DNA of 13,194 bases from Clostridia bacterium. Its GTDB lineage: Bacteria > Bacillota > Clostridia > HGM11327. The stretch lies in contig JAGBHJ010000263.1 of NCBI GenBank assembly GCA_017935525.1, positions 1 through 13,194 on the forward strand. Reading direction: 5' to 3'. The position numbers were made by a program, and so were the translations under genes. The notes beneath the pieces were generated by a model. That model worked only from the letters and a program-made list of their open reading frames with translations. It ran no database searches and had not been told where the DNA came from. Positions 6,577-13,194 of the stretch are shown one piece after another. How positions within the stretch are numbered: the first letter of the stretch is position 1; every line of letters begins with the position of its first letter.

Positions 6577-6605
6577 ATTATATCATAATCCGATCGTTTT
6601 TTCAA
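6577..6605 (-). promoter_or_regulatory. Near-consensus sigma-A promoter toward the THF riboswitch and folT
   Basis: On the minus strand TTGAAA (6600-6605), a 17-nt spacer and TATAAT (6577-6582) match 11 of 12 consensus bases. The predicted start is near 6570, about 130 nt ahead of the aptamer. It is the best candidate to drive the folT operon. Confidence 0.75.
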
Positions 6606-6692
6606 TAAATAATTACTCAAAAATAATAATTTTTTATGCTAAATCCATATTTTGCCTCAACAAGCATTCTTTCCCTGCAAAAATGTCCTTTT

Positions 6693-6721
6693 TTGTCAAT
6701 TTGTTCATACTTTATTAACAT
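6693..6721 (+). promoter_or_regulatory. Probable promoter of the parvulin gene
   Basis: TTGTCA (6693-6698), a 17-nt spacer and TAACAT (6716-6721), 9 of 12 consensus bases. A second -10-like pair (TATACT, TATACA) just downstream lacks a well-placed -35. The leader to the ATG at 6776 would be about 47 nt. Confidence 0.5.
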
Positions 6722-6775
6722 TTATCTGTTATACTTATACATGGCTTTTATTTTTACGAGAAAAGGAGACAGATC

Positions 6776-7522
6776 ATGTCAAACGAAAAGATACTTGCTT
6801 CCGTAATGGGCAAGAAGATCACAGAGGCTGATGTGGACGAATTTATCGCTTCACTCGGTCAGAGAGCACAGAGCTATATGAATCCCGAGGGTAAGGCTAT
6901 CATCCTCGATGAGCTTATCAACCAGCAGCTGCTTTTGTTGGATGCACAGCGTAATTTCTACGAGGCTGACCCTGTGTTTAAGGCAGAGCTTGCAAAGAGA
7001 AAGGAGCACCCGCTCATCAGCTTTGCGGTAGAAAAGACAGTTGGCAACGTTAAGGCAACGGAGGCTGACGCAAAGGCGTACTACGATGCAAATTCCGAGC
7101 AGTTTATCCAGGGCGAAACAGTTAACGCAAGCCACATCCTTGTTGACGATGAGGACCAGGCAAAGGACATCCTTGCCAAGATCGAAGGCGGCGAGCTTTC
7201 ATTTGAGGACGCTGCACAGCAGTTCAGCAAGTGCCCCTCATCACAAAAGGGCGGCAATCTGGGTGACTTTGGTCAGGGTCAGATGGTACCTGAATTTGAT
7301 CAGGTATGCTTTACAATGGAGGTTGGCACAACAGTTGGTCCCGTAAAGACAAACTTCGGCTACCACATCATCCGCCTCAACGCAAAGAATCCTGCGCAGA
7401 CAGTTCCCTTTGAGCAGGTAAAGGCTCAGGTTATAGAGCACGTTACTGCTGACAAGCAGAGAGCAGCTTACCAGAGCAAGATCAACCAGCTCAAGATCCT
7501 CTACCAGGTGGATAAGTTCTGA
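6776..7522 (+). CDS. Parvulin-type peptidyl-prolyl isomerase (PpiC/PrsA-like), cytosolic
   Basis: A 248-residue prolyl cis-trans isomerase and probable chaperone. A helical SurA/PrsA-like N-terminal segment (about 1-110) precedes one parvulin domain (about 115-205), with ASHILVDDE, GGNLGDFGQGQMVPEFDQ and FGYHIIRL, and a helical C-terminal tail. Unlike PrsA it has no signal peptide or lipobox: it starts MSNEKILASV with no hydrophobic stretch. It should therefore stay in the cytosol and help fold cytosolic proteins. The start is set by AAAAGGAGACAGATC directly before the ATG. It is a single gene on the plus strand, divergent from the folT leader and convergent with a gene for an exported FKBP-type isomerase. 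Confidence 0.93.
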   Translation: MSNEKILASVMGKKITEADVDEFIASLGQRAQSYMNPEGKAIILDELINQQLLLLDAQRNFYEADPVFKAELAKRKEHPLISFAVEKTVGNVKATEADAKAYYDANSEQFIQGETVNASHILVDDEDQAKDILAKIEGGELSFEDAAQQFSKCPSSQKGGNLGDFGQGQMVPEFDQVCFTMEVGTTVGPVKTNFGYHIIRLNAKNPAQTVPFEQVKAQVIEHVTADKQRAAYQSKINQLKILYQVDKF

Positions 7523-7547
7523 TAATTGGGTAATAACGGATAAAATC

Positions 7548-7579
7548 AAAGGCTTTCGCAATAATGCGAAAGCCTTTTT
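7548..7579. terminator. Bidirectional rho-independent terminator between convergent genes
   Basis: AAAGGCTTTCGCA (7548-7560) and TGCGAAAGCCTTT (7565-7577) form a perfect 13-bp stem around an ATAA loop. TT follows on the plus strand to complete TTTTT, and TTTGATTTT follows on the minus strand. It lies between the parvulin gene and the lipoprotein gene and should serve both. Confidence 0.93.
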
Positions 7580-7583
7580 GTTG

Positions 7584-8660
7584 TCACTTTTTGATCGTTG
7601 TGGAAGCGGATGGCAATACAATGCTGATTATCTCCTTGTACGCAATGGACATAACGATGTCCTTTCTGTCGTAATCCTTTTCCATGGAGCCTAACGTGGT
7701 ATAACCGTAATCCTTTGCGATCTGCTTGCCCTTTTCCTTATAGGTATCCCAATCAAGGCTGATGCCCTCTGCCTTGATAATGGCAAGGGTTACGAGCTCC
7801 TCCTTAAGCATGGACTTGCAATTTTCCTCTATCTGCTTGCTGAACGCATTATAATCCATCTGCAGAATGGTAGAAACGTATTCCAACAGAGTTTCCATCT
7901 TGTACGTGTTTATGGCAATGTTGGTTATGTACTCCAATGAATTTGCTCTGTACTCATCCAGCGTTGCCTTGGGGTACTCCGTAATATTGCTGTCATTCTG
8001 TACCTTTTCCCATACAAGGTTCCAAAGGTTCTTGGAGATAGCCTGCTTGTTCTGCTCCGTAAGGGTCTTCTTTACGTGCTCGTAATACTCCTCCGTGGTG
8101 TTGTAGTCAGTCTTTTCCGCCACAAACGCATCGTTGTACTCGGGGTAGATCTTATCCTTGATGCTGGATATCTTTACGGAAAAGTTTACCTTTGCGCTTT
8201 GGAGTGACGGCTCAAAATAATCCTCAGGGAAGACAACCGTGATCATGTGATCCTTATCCTTTTCAAGTCCTATCAGCTGTCTTTCAAAATCGGGAATCAA
8301 AACACCTCTGCCAAGCTCAAACTCCATCGAACCAACCATATCCTGTTGGAATTCGCCGTTGATATAGCCCGTATAGGCGAGATATATAACGTCGCCCTCC
8401 TCAACGATGGTCCTGTCCGTTCCCTGCAGCTTAGAATGCTCATCCAAAAGCAGATGAATAGACTCCTGTATCTCCTCCTCGGTAGGCACGGGGTCACGTG
8501 TTTCTACAACAACGTTTTTATACTGTCCCAGCTCAACTATTGCATCAAGGTCGTAATCAAAGTACACCTCATACAAATTACCGTCAACCTTTTCGCACGC
8601 CGCCATTGACAGCAACGTCACCACTGCCAGCATTGCCAGCAAAATCTTCTTTAACCTCAT
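7584..8660 (-). CDS. Exported trigger-factor-like FKBP-type prolyl isomerase lipoprotein
   Basis: A 358-residue surface lipoprotein resembling trigger factor without its ribosome-binding domain. The N-terminus is a lipoprotein signal (RLKKILL, hydrophobic core, lipobox SMAAC with Cys22). An FKBP domain follows at about 85-170 (EEGDVIYLAYTGYINGEF, FELGRGVLIPDFERQLIGL, then VNFSVKISSIKDKIYPEYND). The rest is helical and matches the substrate-cradling C-terminal domain of trigger factor. It probably folds exported proteins outside the membrane. The start is either the ATG at 8660 or a TTG just before it at 8663; AGAGGAAG lies about 7 nt before the TTG and 10 nt before the ATG. It is the last gene of the two-component operon, 22-25 nt after the kinase, and ends at the shared terminator. 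Confidence 0.9.
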   Translation of the reverse strand: MRLKKILLAMLAVVTLLSMAACEKVDGNLYEVYFDYDLDAIVELGQYKNVVVETRDPVPTEEEIQESIHLLLDEHSKLQGTDRTIVEEGDVIYLAYTGYINGEFQQDMVGSMEFELGRGVLIPDFERQLIGLEKDKDHMITVVFPEDYFEPSLQSAKVNFSVKISSIKDKIYPEYNDAFVAEKTDYNTTEEYYEHVKKTLTEQNKQAISKNLWNLVWEKVQNDSNITEYPKATLDEYRANSLEYITNIAINTYKMETLLEYVSTILQMDYNAFSKQIEENCKSMLKEELVTLAIIKAEGISLDWDTYKEKGKQIAKDYGYTTLGSMEKDYDRKDIVMSIAYKEIISIVLPSASTTIKK

Positions 8661-8685
8661 CAATAAAGCTTCCTCTCTGCTTATA

Positions 8686-10164
8686 TTACTTTTTTCTTAC
8701 TATCTGCATTCTGAACCAGAACCTGCAGCCTCTGCCCTCGGGCATTTCTTCCTTGGGAACCACTCCGTACTCTGCCCCGTGAAGCTCCAGTATGGATCTG
8801 ACTATGCTCAAGCCCAAGCCCGAGCCGTTATGCGCCCTTTTGTAGGTTTTGTCGATCTTGTAGTATCTGCTCCAGATAGTATCTACTTTGTCCCTTGGGA
8901 TGCCGTCACCGCTGTCGGTAACGCTTATCTCAACGTATTTTTTCTTACTCTTTTCCTCAACGGTCTGGGTCACCGTCACCCGTTTGTCAGCACCCGTATG
9001 GGTGATGGCGTTATTTATAAGATTATGCAGCACCTGGGACAGCTTCAGCTCGTCACCGTAAACGGTAACGTCACAGTCCTGCTTAAACTCAATGTCGTAC
9101 TCGCCCTTGTGCAATGCGGATATTCTGTGCACGGTATCCTTTACAGACGTCGTAAGATCGTACTCCGTAGCGGCAAGCTTCTGCACGCCTGCATCGTACT
9201 TTGTAACGTCCGCCATATCGTTTACCAGCATTATCATTCTGCCTGCCTCGTCGATTATCACCTGCAGATTATCTCCGTGATCATCGTTGGGAAAATCCCT
9301 CATCATTTCGGCATATCCGCTGATAAGTGTCAACGGCGTCCTCAGATCGTGGGATACGTTTGCCATAAGCTCTCTGCGTATCTCCTCCACGCTTTTAAGC
9401 TCCTGGGCGGCGTAATTCAGCGTCTTTGCCAGTGACGATATTTCAGAATACGAATTTTCGTCAAAATGCACGTTGTAATTGCCCTTTGCCAGTCGCTTTG
9501 CCTCCATGCTCATGCCGTAAATGGGCTCCAGCATATAACTGGACAGCGCCACAGACAGTATCACAGCAAATATCAGCATCGTAACACCAACTATGGCAAA
9601 TATCACCGTCAGCATGGTCTTTACGGAATTCAGCGGAGTTATTACCGCATTCAGCACCAAAAGATACTCGCCCCTGCCCTGCTGTCGGATTATTCTGGCA
9701 TATATAATGCTCTCATAAACGTTGTCAGTAGTCTCAAAGTCCCCATCGTCAAATATAGGCGGCTTTTCGTTGCTTATATCGTCCTTTTGTTTGATGCCAT
9801 AGCCCTGTATAAACTCTCCGCCGTTGTTTTTTGCCTGCTCATAAAAATGTGCCGCACCTATCAGACTGTAAGTATGCAATCTGCACGCCCCGTTTACGCA
9901 GGTTGAGCCGTTACTCTTAAAATTACCGTCCCACAGAGAAACGCAGGTATCGTACTTTACCGCATATTCATCCACCAGCCTTGCCAGCTCATTTCTGTGA
10001 GATACTTCGCCGATGCTTTCGGTAAGGGTGTTCATTGCTCTGTTGAGGTTGTTAAACTTGACGGCCTTATAGATATCTTCAAAAAAGAACACCATTATAA
10101 ACATCAGCAACGCAAACACCAGCAACGTAAACGCCAGCATAACTCCAAACAGTCTTGAGCGCAT
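8686..10164 (-). CDS. Membrane sensor histidine kinase
   Basis: About 492 residues. The first span is at about 4-28. The extracytoplasmic sensor region (about 29-182) holds three cysteines (residues 74, 89, 94, the last two in TCVNGAC). The second span is at about 183-211, followed by HAMP (about 212-264). The HisKA H-box is ANVSHDLRTPLTLI (His272). The ATPase domain has the N-box VLHNLINNAITHT (378-390), G1 DSGDGIP (417-423), F-box WSRYYK and G2 GSGLGLSIV (447-455). All catalytic motifs are intact. A TTG at 10203 would overlap the regulator gene; the ATG at 10164 is preferred because AGAAGG sits 6 nt upstream, 16 nt after the regulator stop. It phosphorylates the adjacent OmpR-type regulator. 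The signal is unknown; the downstream exported foldase suggests envelope or secretion stress. Confidence 0.94.
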   Translation of the reverse strand: MRSRLFGVMLAFTLLVFALLMFIMVFFFEDIYKAVKFNNLNRAMNTLTESIGEVSHRNELARLVDEYAVKYDTCVSLWDGNFKSNGSTCVNGACRLHTYSLIGAAHFYEQAKNNGGEFIQGYGIKQKDDISNEKPPIFDDGDFETTDNVYESIIYARIIRQQGRGEYLLVLNAVITPLNSVKTMLTVIFAIVGVTMLIFAVILSVALSSYMLEPIYGMSMEAKRLAKGNYNVHFDENSYSEISSLAKTLNYAAQELKSVEEIRRELMANVSHDLRTPLTLISGYAEMMRDFPNDDHGDNLQVIIDEAGRMIMLVNDMADVTKYDAGVQKLAATEYDLTTSVKDTVHRISALHKGEYDIEFKQDCDVTVYGDELKLSQVLHNLINNAITHTGADKRVTVTQTVEEKSKKKYVEISVTDSGDGIPRDKVDTIWSRYYKIDKTYKRAHNGSGLGLSIVRSILELHGAEYGVVPKEEMPEGRGCRFWFRMQIVRKK

Positions 10165-10180
10165 GGACATCCTTCTGTGG

Positions 10181-10867
10181 TTACGCCTCAAAACGGTATC
10201 CAACTCCTCTCAAGGTCACCAGATATGAGCTGCATTCGCCCAATGATTTTCTCAACAGCTTGATGTGGGTATCCAGCGTTCTTTCGTCGCCGTAAAAATC
10301 GTACCCCCAGACGTTGTCCAGGATCATGGTTCTTGTAAGGGCAATATTCCTGTTTCTTACCATGTAGAACAGCAGGTCGTACTCCTTTGGAGTCAGCTCC
10401 ACCTTTTCGTCGTTTATATAAACGTATCTGCCGGTAAAATCTATCTTCAGCTTGCCAAAGGTCAGCACCTCGTGGGCAGAATCCCCCGTCGCCGCCTTGG
10501 GCTGGGCTGCGTATCTCCTCAATACCGCATTTATCCTCAGCATAAGCTCCTTGGGCGAAAACGGCTTTTCCACGTAATCGTCCACACCTATCTCAAAGCC
10601 GTGGATCTTATCATACTCCTCCGTTCTTGCAGAAAGCATTATTACGGGCACATCCGATATCTTTTTGATCTCCCTTACTGCGGAAAATCCGTCCAGCTCC
10701 GGCATCATAACGTCCATTATCACCATGTCGAATTCATCATTACGGCACATCTCAATGGCTTCCATACCGTTGTCTGCCTCAAGGATCTCGTGTCCTTCAA
10801 ACGTTGCATATTTCTTAATAAGGGTCCTTATACCCGCTTCGTCATCTACCACCAATATTTTAGGCAT
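10181..10867 (-). CDS. OmpR/PhoB-family response regulator
   Basis: A 228-residue two-component response regulator. The receiver domain has acidic residues Asp8-Asp9, phospho-acceptor Asp52 (VIMDVMMPELDG), Ser79 (MLSAR) and Lys101 (EKPFSPKEL). The C-terminal winged helix (about 133-227) has LTPKEYDLLFYM, the DNA-contact region RTLDTHIKLLRKSLG and the final GVGYRFEA. The length and all key residues are standard. AAGGAGG (10875-10881) lies 7 nt before the ATG, a near-ideal ribosome site. It is the first gene of a three-gene operon with the histidine kinase and the FKBP lipoprotein. Its regulon is unknown; autoregulation is plausible because an inverted repeat flanks its promoter. Confidence 0.96.
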   Translation of the reverse strand: MPKILVVDDEAGIRTLIKKYATFEGHEILEADNGMEAIEMCRNDEFDMVIMDVMMPELDGFSAVREIKKISDVPVIMLSARTEEYDKIHGFEIGVDDYVEKPFSPKELMLRINAVLRRYAAQPKAATGDSAHEVLTFGKLKIDFTGRYVYINDEKVELTPKEYDLLFYMVRNRNIALTRTMILDNVWGYDFYGDERTLDTHIKLLRKSLGECSSYLVTLRGVGYRFEA

Positions 10868-10891
10868 CGCAATTCCTCCTTCCGATCCGTG

Positions 10892-10919
10892 ATAATATTA
10901 TATTTGTTCAATGTGACAA
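10892..10919 (-). promoter_or_regulatory. Probable promoter of the two-component operon
   Basis: On the minus strand TTGTCA (10914-10919), a 16-nt spacer and TATTAT (10892-10897), 10 of 12 consensus bases. The leader to the ATG at 10867 is about 20 nt and contains the AAGGAGG site. A TATAAT overlaps the spacer but has no matching -35 box. Confidence 0.65.
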
Positions 10920-10923
10920 CCAC

Positions 10924-10958
10924 TTGACGGCAATATGTTATTTGCAATATTCCGTCAA
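10924..10958. repeat. Inverted repeat upstream of the two-component promoter
   Basis: TTGACGG (10924-10930) with CCGTCAA (10952-10958), continued inward by AATAT (10932-10936) and ATATT (10947-10951), makes a 12-bp stem with one bulged C and a 10-nt loop. GCAATAT also occurs twice as a direct repeat within it. There is no U-tract in either direction. It lies between the deaminase stop (10965) and the -35 box at 10914-10919, so it may be an operator or a weak terminator or mRNA-end hairpin for the upstream genes. Confidence 0.6.
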
Positions 10959-10964
10959 AAACAA

Positions 10965-12242
10965 TTATCCCAGTATTTGTCGGGCAATTTGGTTTACATT
11001 GTCAACGGCTTCCTCCTCGTCGCAAGTAAGCACCACTCTGTGCGCCATAACCGTCTTGCCGTTGATTATAACAGTATCCACGTCGCCTCCGCAAGCGCTG
11101 TAAACCACAGCCGCCGCAGGCTCTCCAACGGGAGCGATGGAGGGGGACGTTGTATCCACCAGAATAATGTCCGCGATATTACCTTCCTTTATCTCTCCCA
11201 GACAGCCGTTACCAACAGCCCTTGCTCCGTTTGCGGTTGCAAGGCGTATTACCTCGTCAGCGTTCATCATAAGAGGATCCATGCTCAAGCCCTTATACAA
11301 AAGACCTGCCAGGCGCATCTCGTTAAAAATGCTCAGATTGTTGTTGCTGGAGGCGCCGTCCGTGCCAAGGCTTACGTTTATGCCCTTTGCCATCATTTTC
11401 GGTATATCGGGGATGCCGCTGGCAAGCTTCAGGTTGCTACCGATGTTTGCCGCAACGGAAACGCCCTTTTCCTTGATGATGTCAAGGTCATTATCCGTCA
11501 TATGCACGCAATGGGCGGCTATCTTTACACCCTCAACGTCAAAATATCCTATCTTATCCAGATATTCCGTGGGGGTAACGCCGTTTTGAGCGATGCAGTC
11601 CTCTACCTCCTTGACAGTCTCCGCCAGGTGTATCTGCAGACCCGAGCCCAACCCATCCGCACACTCAACCACCTTTCTTATGTAGTCCGTATCGCTGGTG
11701 TAGATCGCATGAGCACCCAGGGTGGAGGTTATCCTGCCGTCTGCCGTGTTGTTGTACTGCTTAAAAAAGTCACAGCTCTCCTTCAGCTTTTTGCCCTCGG
11801 GGTCGGATATTCCGGAAACGCTTCTGGAAAGCACGGCTCTGATGCCAGTTTCCTCAACTGCCCTTGCCGCATCGTCCATAAAGAAGTAATTGTCAGAATA
11901 GCAGGTCACACCAGCCTTTATCATCTCGATGTCGGCAAGCTTAACGCACCAATACGCCATTTGCGCTGTAAGCTTATCCTCCGCAGGGAATATCTTTGTA
12001 AAAAGCCAATCCTGCAGATTCATGTCGTTGGCATAATTGCGCAAAAATGTCATTGCCGCATGAGTATGAGTGTTCACAAGCCCGGGCATTGCCAGCATTC
12101 CATTGCCGTAGATAACGTTGTCGTCAGCCACTGCGCAGTCGGAGGGCACTATTTTTTCTATTTTGTTGCCATTTATTACGATGGATGCGTTGTTTATAAT
12201 GTTGCCGTCACCCACCAGCACGTTTACGTTTTTTATAACCAT
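10965..12242 (-). CDS. mtaD: S-adenosylhomocysteine / 5'-methylthioadenosine deaminase
   Basis: A 425-residue metal-dependent amidohydrolase of the TrzA/ATZ group that deaminates the adenine ring of SAH (to S-inosylhomocysteine), MTA and sometimes adenosine. Metal and active-site landmarks are NTHTHAAM (His59, His61), LQDWLF near 77-81, LGAHAIYT (His178), LQIHLAET (His205), AAHCVHM (His244) and GTDGASSNNN (Asp295). Length is normal for the family. The motif usually seen as HNPxSNxKLASG reads AANIGSNLKLASG here, with Ala265 where His is common; I do not know whether that changes specificity. The start ATG at 12242 has GGAG about 9 nt upstream and lies 6 nt after the SAH hydrolase stop, so the two are co-transcribed. 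Substrate preference cannot be read from sequence. Confidence 0.9.
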   Translation of the reverse strand: MVIKNVNVLVGDGNIINNASIVINGNKIEKIVPSDCAVADDNVIYGNGMLAMPGLVNTHTHAAMTFLRNYANDMNLQDWLFTKIFPAEDKLTAQMAYWCVKLADIEMIKAGVTCYSDNYFFMDDAARAVEETGIRAVLSRSVSGISDPEGKKLKESCDFFKQYNNTADGRITSTLGAHAIYTSDTDYIRKVVECADGLGSGLQIHLAETVKEVEDCIAQNGVTPTEYLDKIGYFDVEGVKIAAHCVHMTDNDLDIIKEKGVSVAANIGSNLKLASGIPDIPKMMAKGINVSLGTDGASSNNNLSIFNEMRLAGLLYKGLSMDPLMMNADEVIRLATANGARAVGNGCLGEIKEGNIADIILVDTTSPSIAPVGEPAAAVVYSACGGDVDTVIINGKTVMAHRVVLTCDEEEAVDNVNQIARQILG

Positions 12243-12248
12243 AACAGA

Positions 12249-13194
12249 TCACTCCGCATTCCATGCATTGACGTATTTTTCCTGCTCCTCCGTAAGAGAG
12301 TCTATTGTAACGCCCATACTGTCAAGCTTTATTCTTGCCACCTGCTCGTCTATCTCCTCGGGCACCTGTATAAGCTTGTTGGGAAGGGTCTTGCCCACCT
12401 TGTTCAGGTACAGCACGCTCTGAAGCTGTATAGCAAAGCTCATATCCATTATCTCCGCAGGATGTCCGTCACCTGCCGCAAGGTTTACCAATCTGCCCTC
12501 TGCCAAAAGATTCAGCTCTCTGCCGTCCGCCATAACGTACGTCATAATGTTATCTCTTGACTCAAAGATATCCTTGCTCATCGCCACAAGGTCGGGCTTG
12601 TTTATTTCCACGTCAAAATGACCCGCATTTGCCAGCAGCACGCCGTCCTTCATCTTTTCGTAATGTCTGCCAACTATAACGTCGTTACATCCCGTCAACG
12701 TTACAAAAACGTCGCCCAAGGGAGCTGCCTCGTCCATTGTCATGACTCTGAAGCCGTCCATATACGCCTCAATAGCCTTTACGGAATCTATCTCCGTCAC
12801 AATAACGTTGGCACCCAAGCCCCTTGCCTTTGCCGCAACGCCTCTGCCGCACCAGCCGTAGCCTGCCACCACCACAGTTTTGCCTGCCACCACAAGATTT
12901 GTGGTCCTCATGATGCCGTCCCACACGGACTGACCCGTGCCGTAGCGGTTGTCAAAGAGGTGCTTGCACTTTGCGTAATTTACCGCGATCATAGGTATCT
13001 TGAGCACGTTTTCAGTCTCCATGGCCTTAAGGCGCATGATACCCGTGGTGGTCTCCTCGCATCCGCCGATGAGCTTGTCCAGAAGATGTGTCTTTGTGGT
13101 GTGGAGTATGTTTACAAAATCTCCGCCATCGTCGATTATAATGTCGGGCTCAATATTCAGCGCCGCATTCAGATGGCGCTTGTACTCCTCAGGG
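12249..13194 (-). CDS. ahcY: S-adenosylhomocysteine hydrolase, short (archaeal/Thermotoga-like) form, N-terminus cut by window edge
   Basis: C-terminal 314 residues of an NAD-dependent hydrolase that splits SAH into adenosine and homocysteine and so relieves product inhibition of methyltransferases. The frame stays open to the right edge, so the ATG at 13037 is internal. Hallmarks in order: GGCEETTTG, NYAKCKHLFDNRYGTGQS, the NAD Rossmann loop GYGWCGRGVA, LANAGHFDVEI, and NLAAGDGHPAEIMDMSFAIQ. It ends ...EKYVNAWNAE and lacks the C-terminal YRY extension of the eukaryotic and long bacterial forms. The GHPAEIMDM version is typical of archaeal, Thermotoga and Clostridia enzymes. The mtaD start is 6 nt downstream. 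Use of S-inosylhomocysteine instead of SAH is possible, as a related archaeal enzyme does. Confidence 0.95.
   Translation of the reverse strand, partial: PEEYKRHLNAALNIEPDIIIDDGGDFVNILHTTKTHLLDKLIGGCEETTTGIMRLKAMETENVLKIPMIAVNYAKCKHLFDNRYGTGQSVWDGIMRTTNLVVAGKTVVVAGYGWCGRGVAAKARGLGANVIVTEIDSVKAIEAYMDGFRVMTMDEAAPLGDVFVTLTGCNDVIVGRHYEKMKDGVLLANAGHFDVEINKPDLVAMSKDIFESRDNIMTYVMADGRELNLLAEGRLVNLAAGDGHPAEIMDMSFAIQLQSVLYLNKVGKTLPNKLIQVPEEIDEQVARIKLDSMGVTIDSLTEEQEKYVNAWNAE

Larger units (their letters stand above)
6264..6775. other. 512-nt divergent intergenic region between folT and the parvulin gene
   Basis: No convincing protein gene. On the minus strand it holds a near-consensus promoter (6577-6605), a hairpin with a U-tract (6534-6561), a weak second promoter candidate (6470-6498: TTGCCC, 17 nt, TATACG), the THF aptamer (about 6341-6438) and an expression-platform segment (6264-6340). 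On the plus strand it holds the probable promoter of the parvulin gene (6693-6721). Positions about 6565-6660 are very AT-rich. Confidence 0.7.

Noticed and set aside
10165..10203. TTG at 10203 as the histidine kinase start
   Set aside because: AGGAG would touch the TTG directly with no spacing. The ATG at 10164 has AGAAGG 6 nt upstream.
10935..12560. 541-codon open frame on the plus strand
   Set aside because: It is antisense to the deaminase and SAH hydrolase genes, whose motifs are complete on the minus strand. Its translation is rich in His, Tyr and Val without any family motif and no ribosome site supports it.
1..13194. Mobile element, phage or defence island
   Set aside because: No transposase, integrase, phage structural or defence genes, no long terminal repeats and no att-like duplications were seen. 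The genes are housekeeping-type.

Overview
The window looks like chromosome of an anaerobic Clostridia-type Firmicute, most likely an Oscillospirales/Ruminococcaceae gut bacterium. The reasons are strong AGGAGG-like ribosome sites, sigma-A promoters, U-tailed terminators, DegV, CdaA-CdaR, an ECF folate S component behind a tetrahydrofolate (THF) riboswitch, and a short-form SAH hydrolase. I see no phage, transposon, tRNA, rRNA or CRISPR. Both edges cut genes.

Layout: (1) 1-1313 (+), the 3' part of a GH31 glycosidase of the MYORG-like type, closed by a terminator. (2) 1442-2083 (-), a cytosolic SGNH/GDSL esterase with a perfect consensus promoter, preceded by a small GC-rich tandem repeat. (3) 2205-3092 (-), an unrecognised protein with a beta-rich front and a coiled-coil tail. 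(4) 3205-6263 (-), folT, degV-family, cdaA and cdaR, tightly packed and ending at a strong terminator. A THF riboswitch stands upstream of folT, so folate uptake, a fatty-acid-binding protein and the c-di-AMP synthase module may share one folate-sensing leader. (5) 6776-7522 (+), a signal-less parvulin prolyl isomerase, divergent from that operon. (6) 7584-10867 (-), an OmpR-type response regulator, a histidine kinase and an exported trigger-factor-like FKBP lipoprotein: a two-component operon that looks like envelope protein-folding surveillance. It converges on the parvulin gene at a shared bidirectional terminator. (7) 10965-13194 (-), an SAH/MTA deaminase and an SAH hydrolase-family gene 6 nt apart, for clearing S-adenosylhomocysteine; the second runs off the right edge.

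The most notable points are the THF aptamer heading an operon with c-di-AMP synthesis, the kinase/exported-foldase operon with extracytoplasmic cysteines, the deaminase next to an archaeal-type SAH hydrolase (possible S-inosylhomocysteine route), and the unassigned coiled-coil protein. No clear new defence or mobile system is visible.
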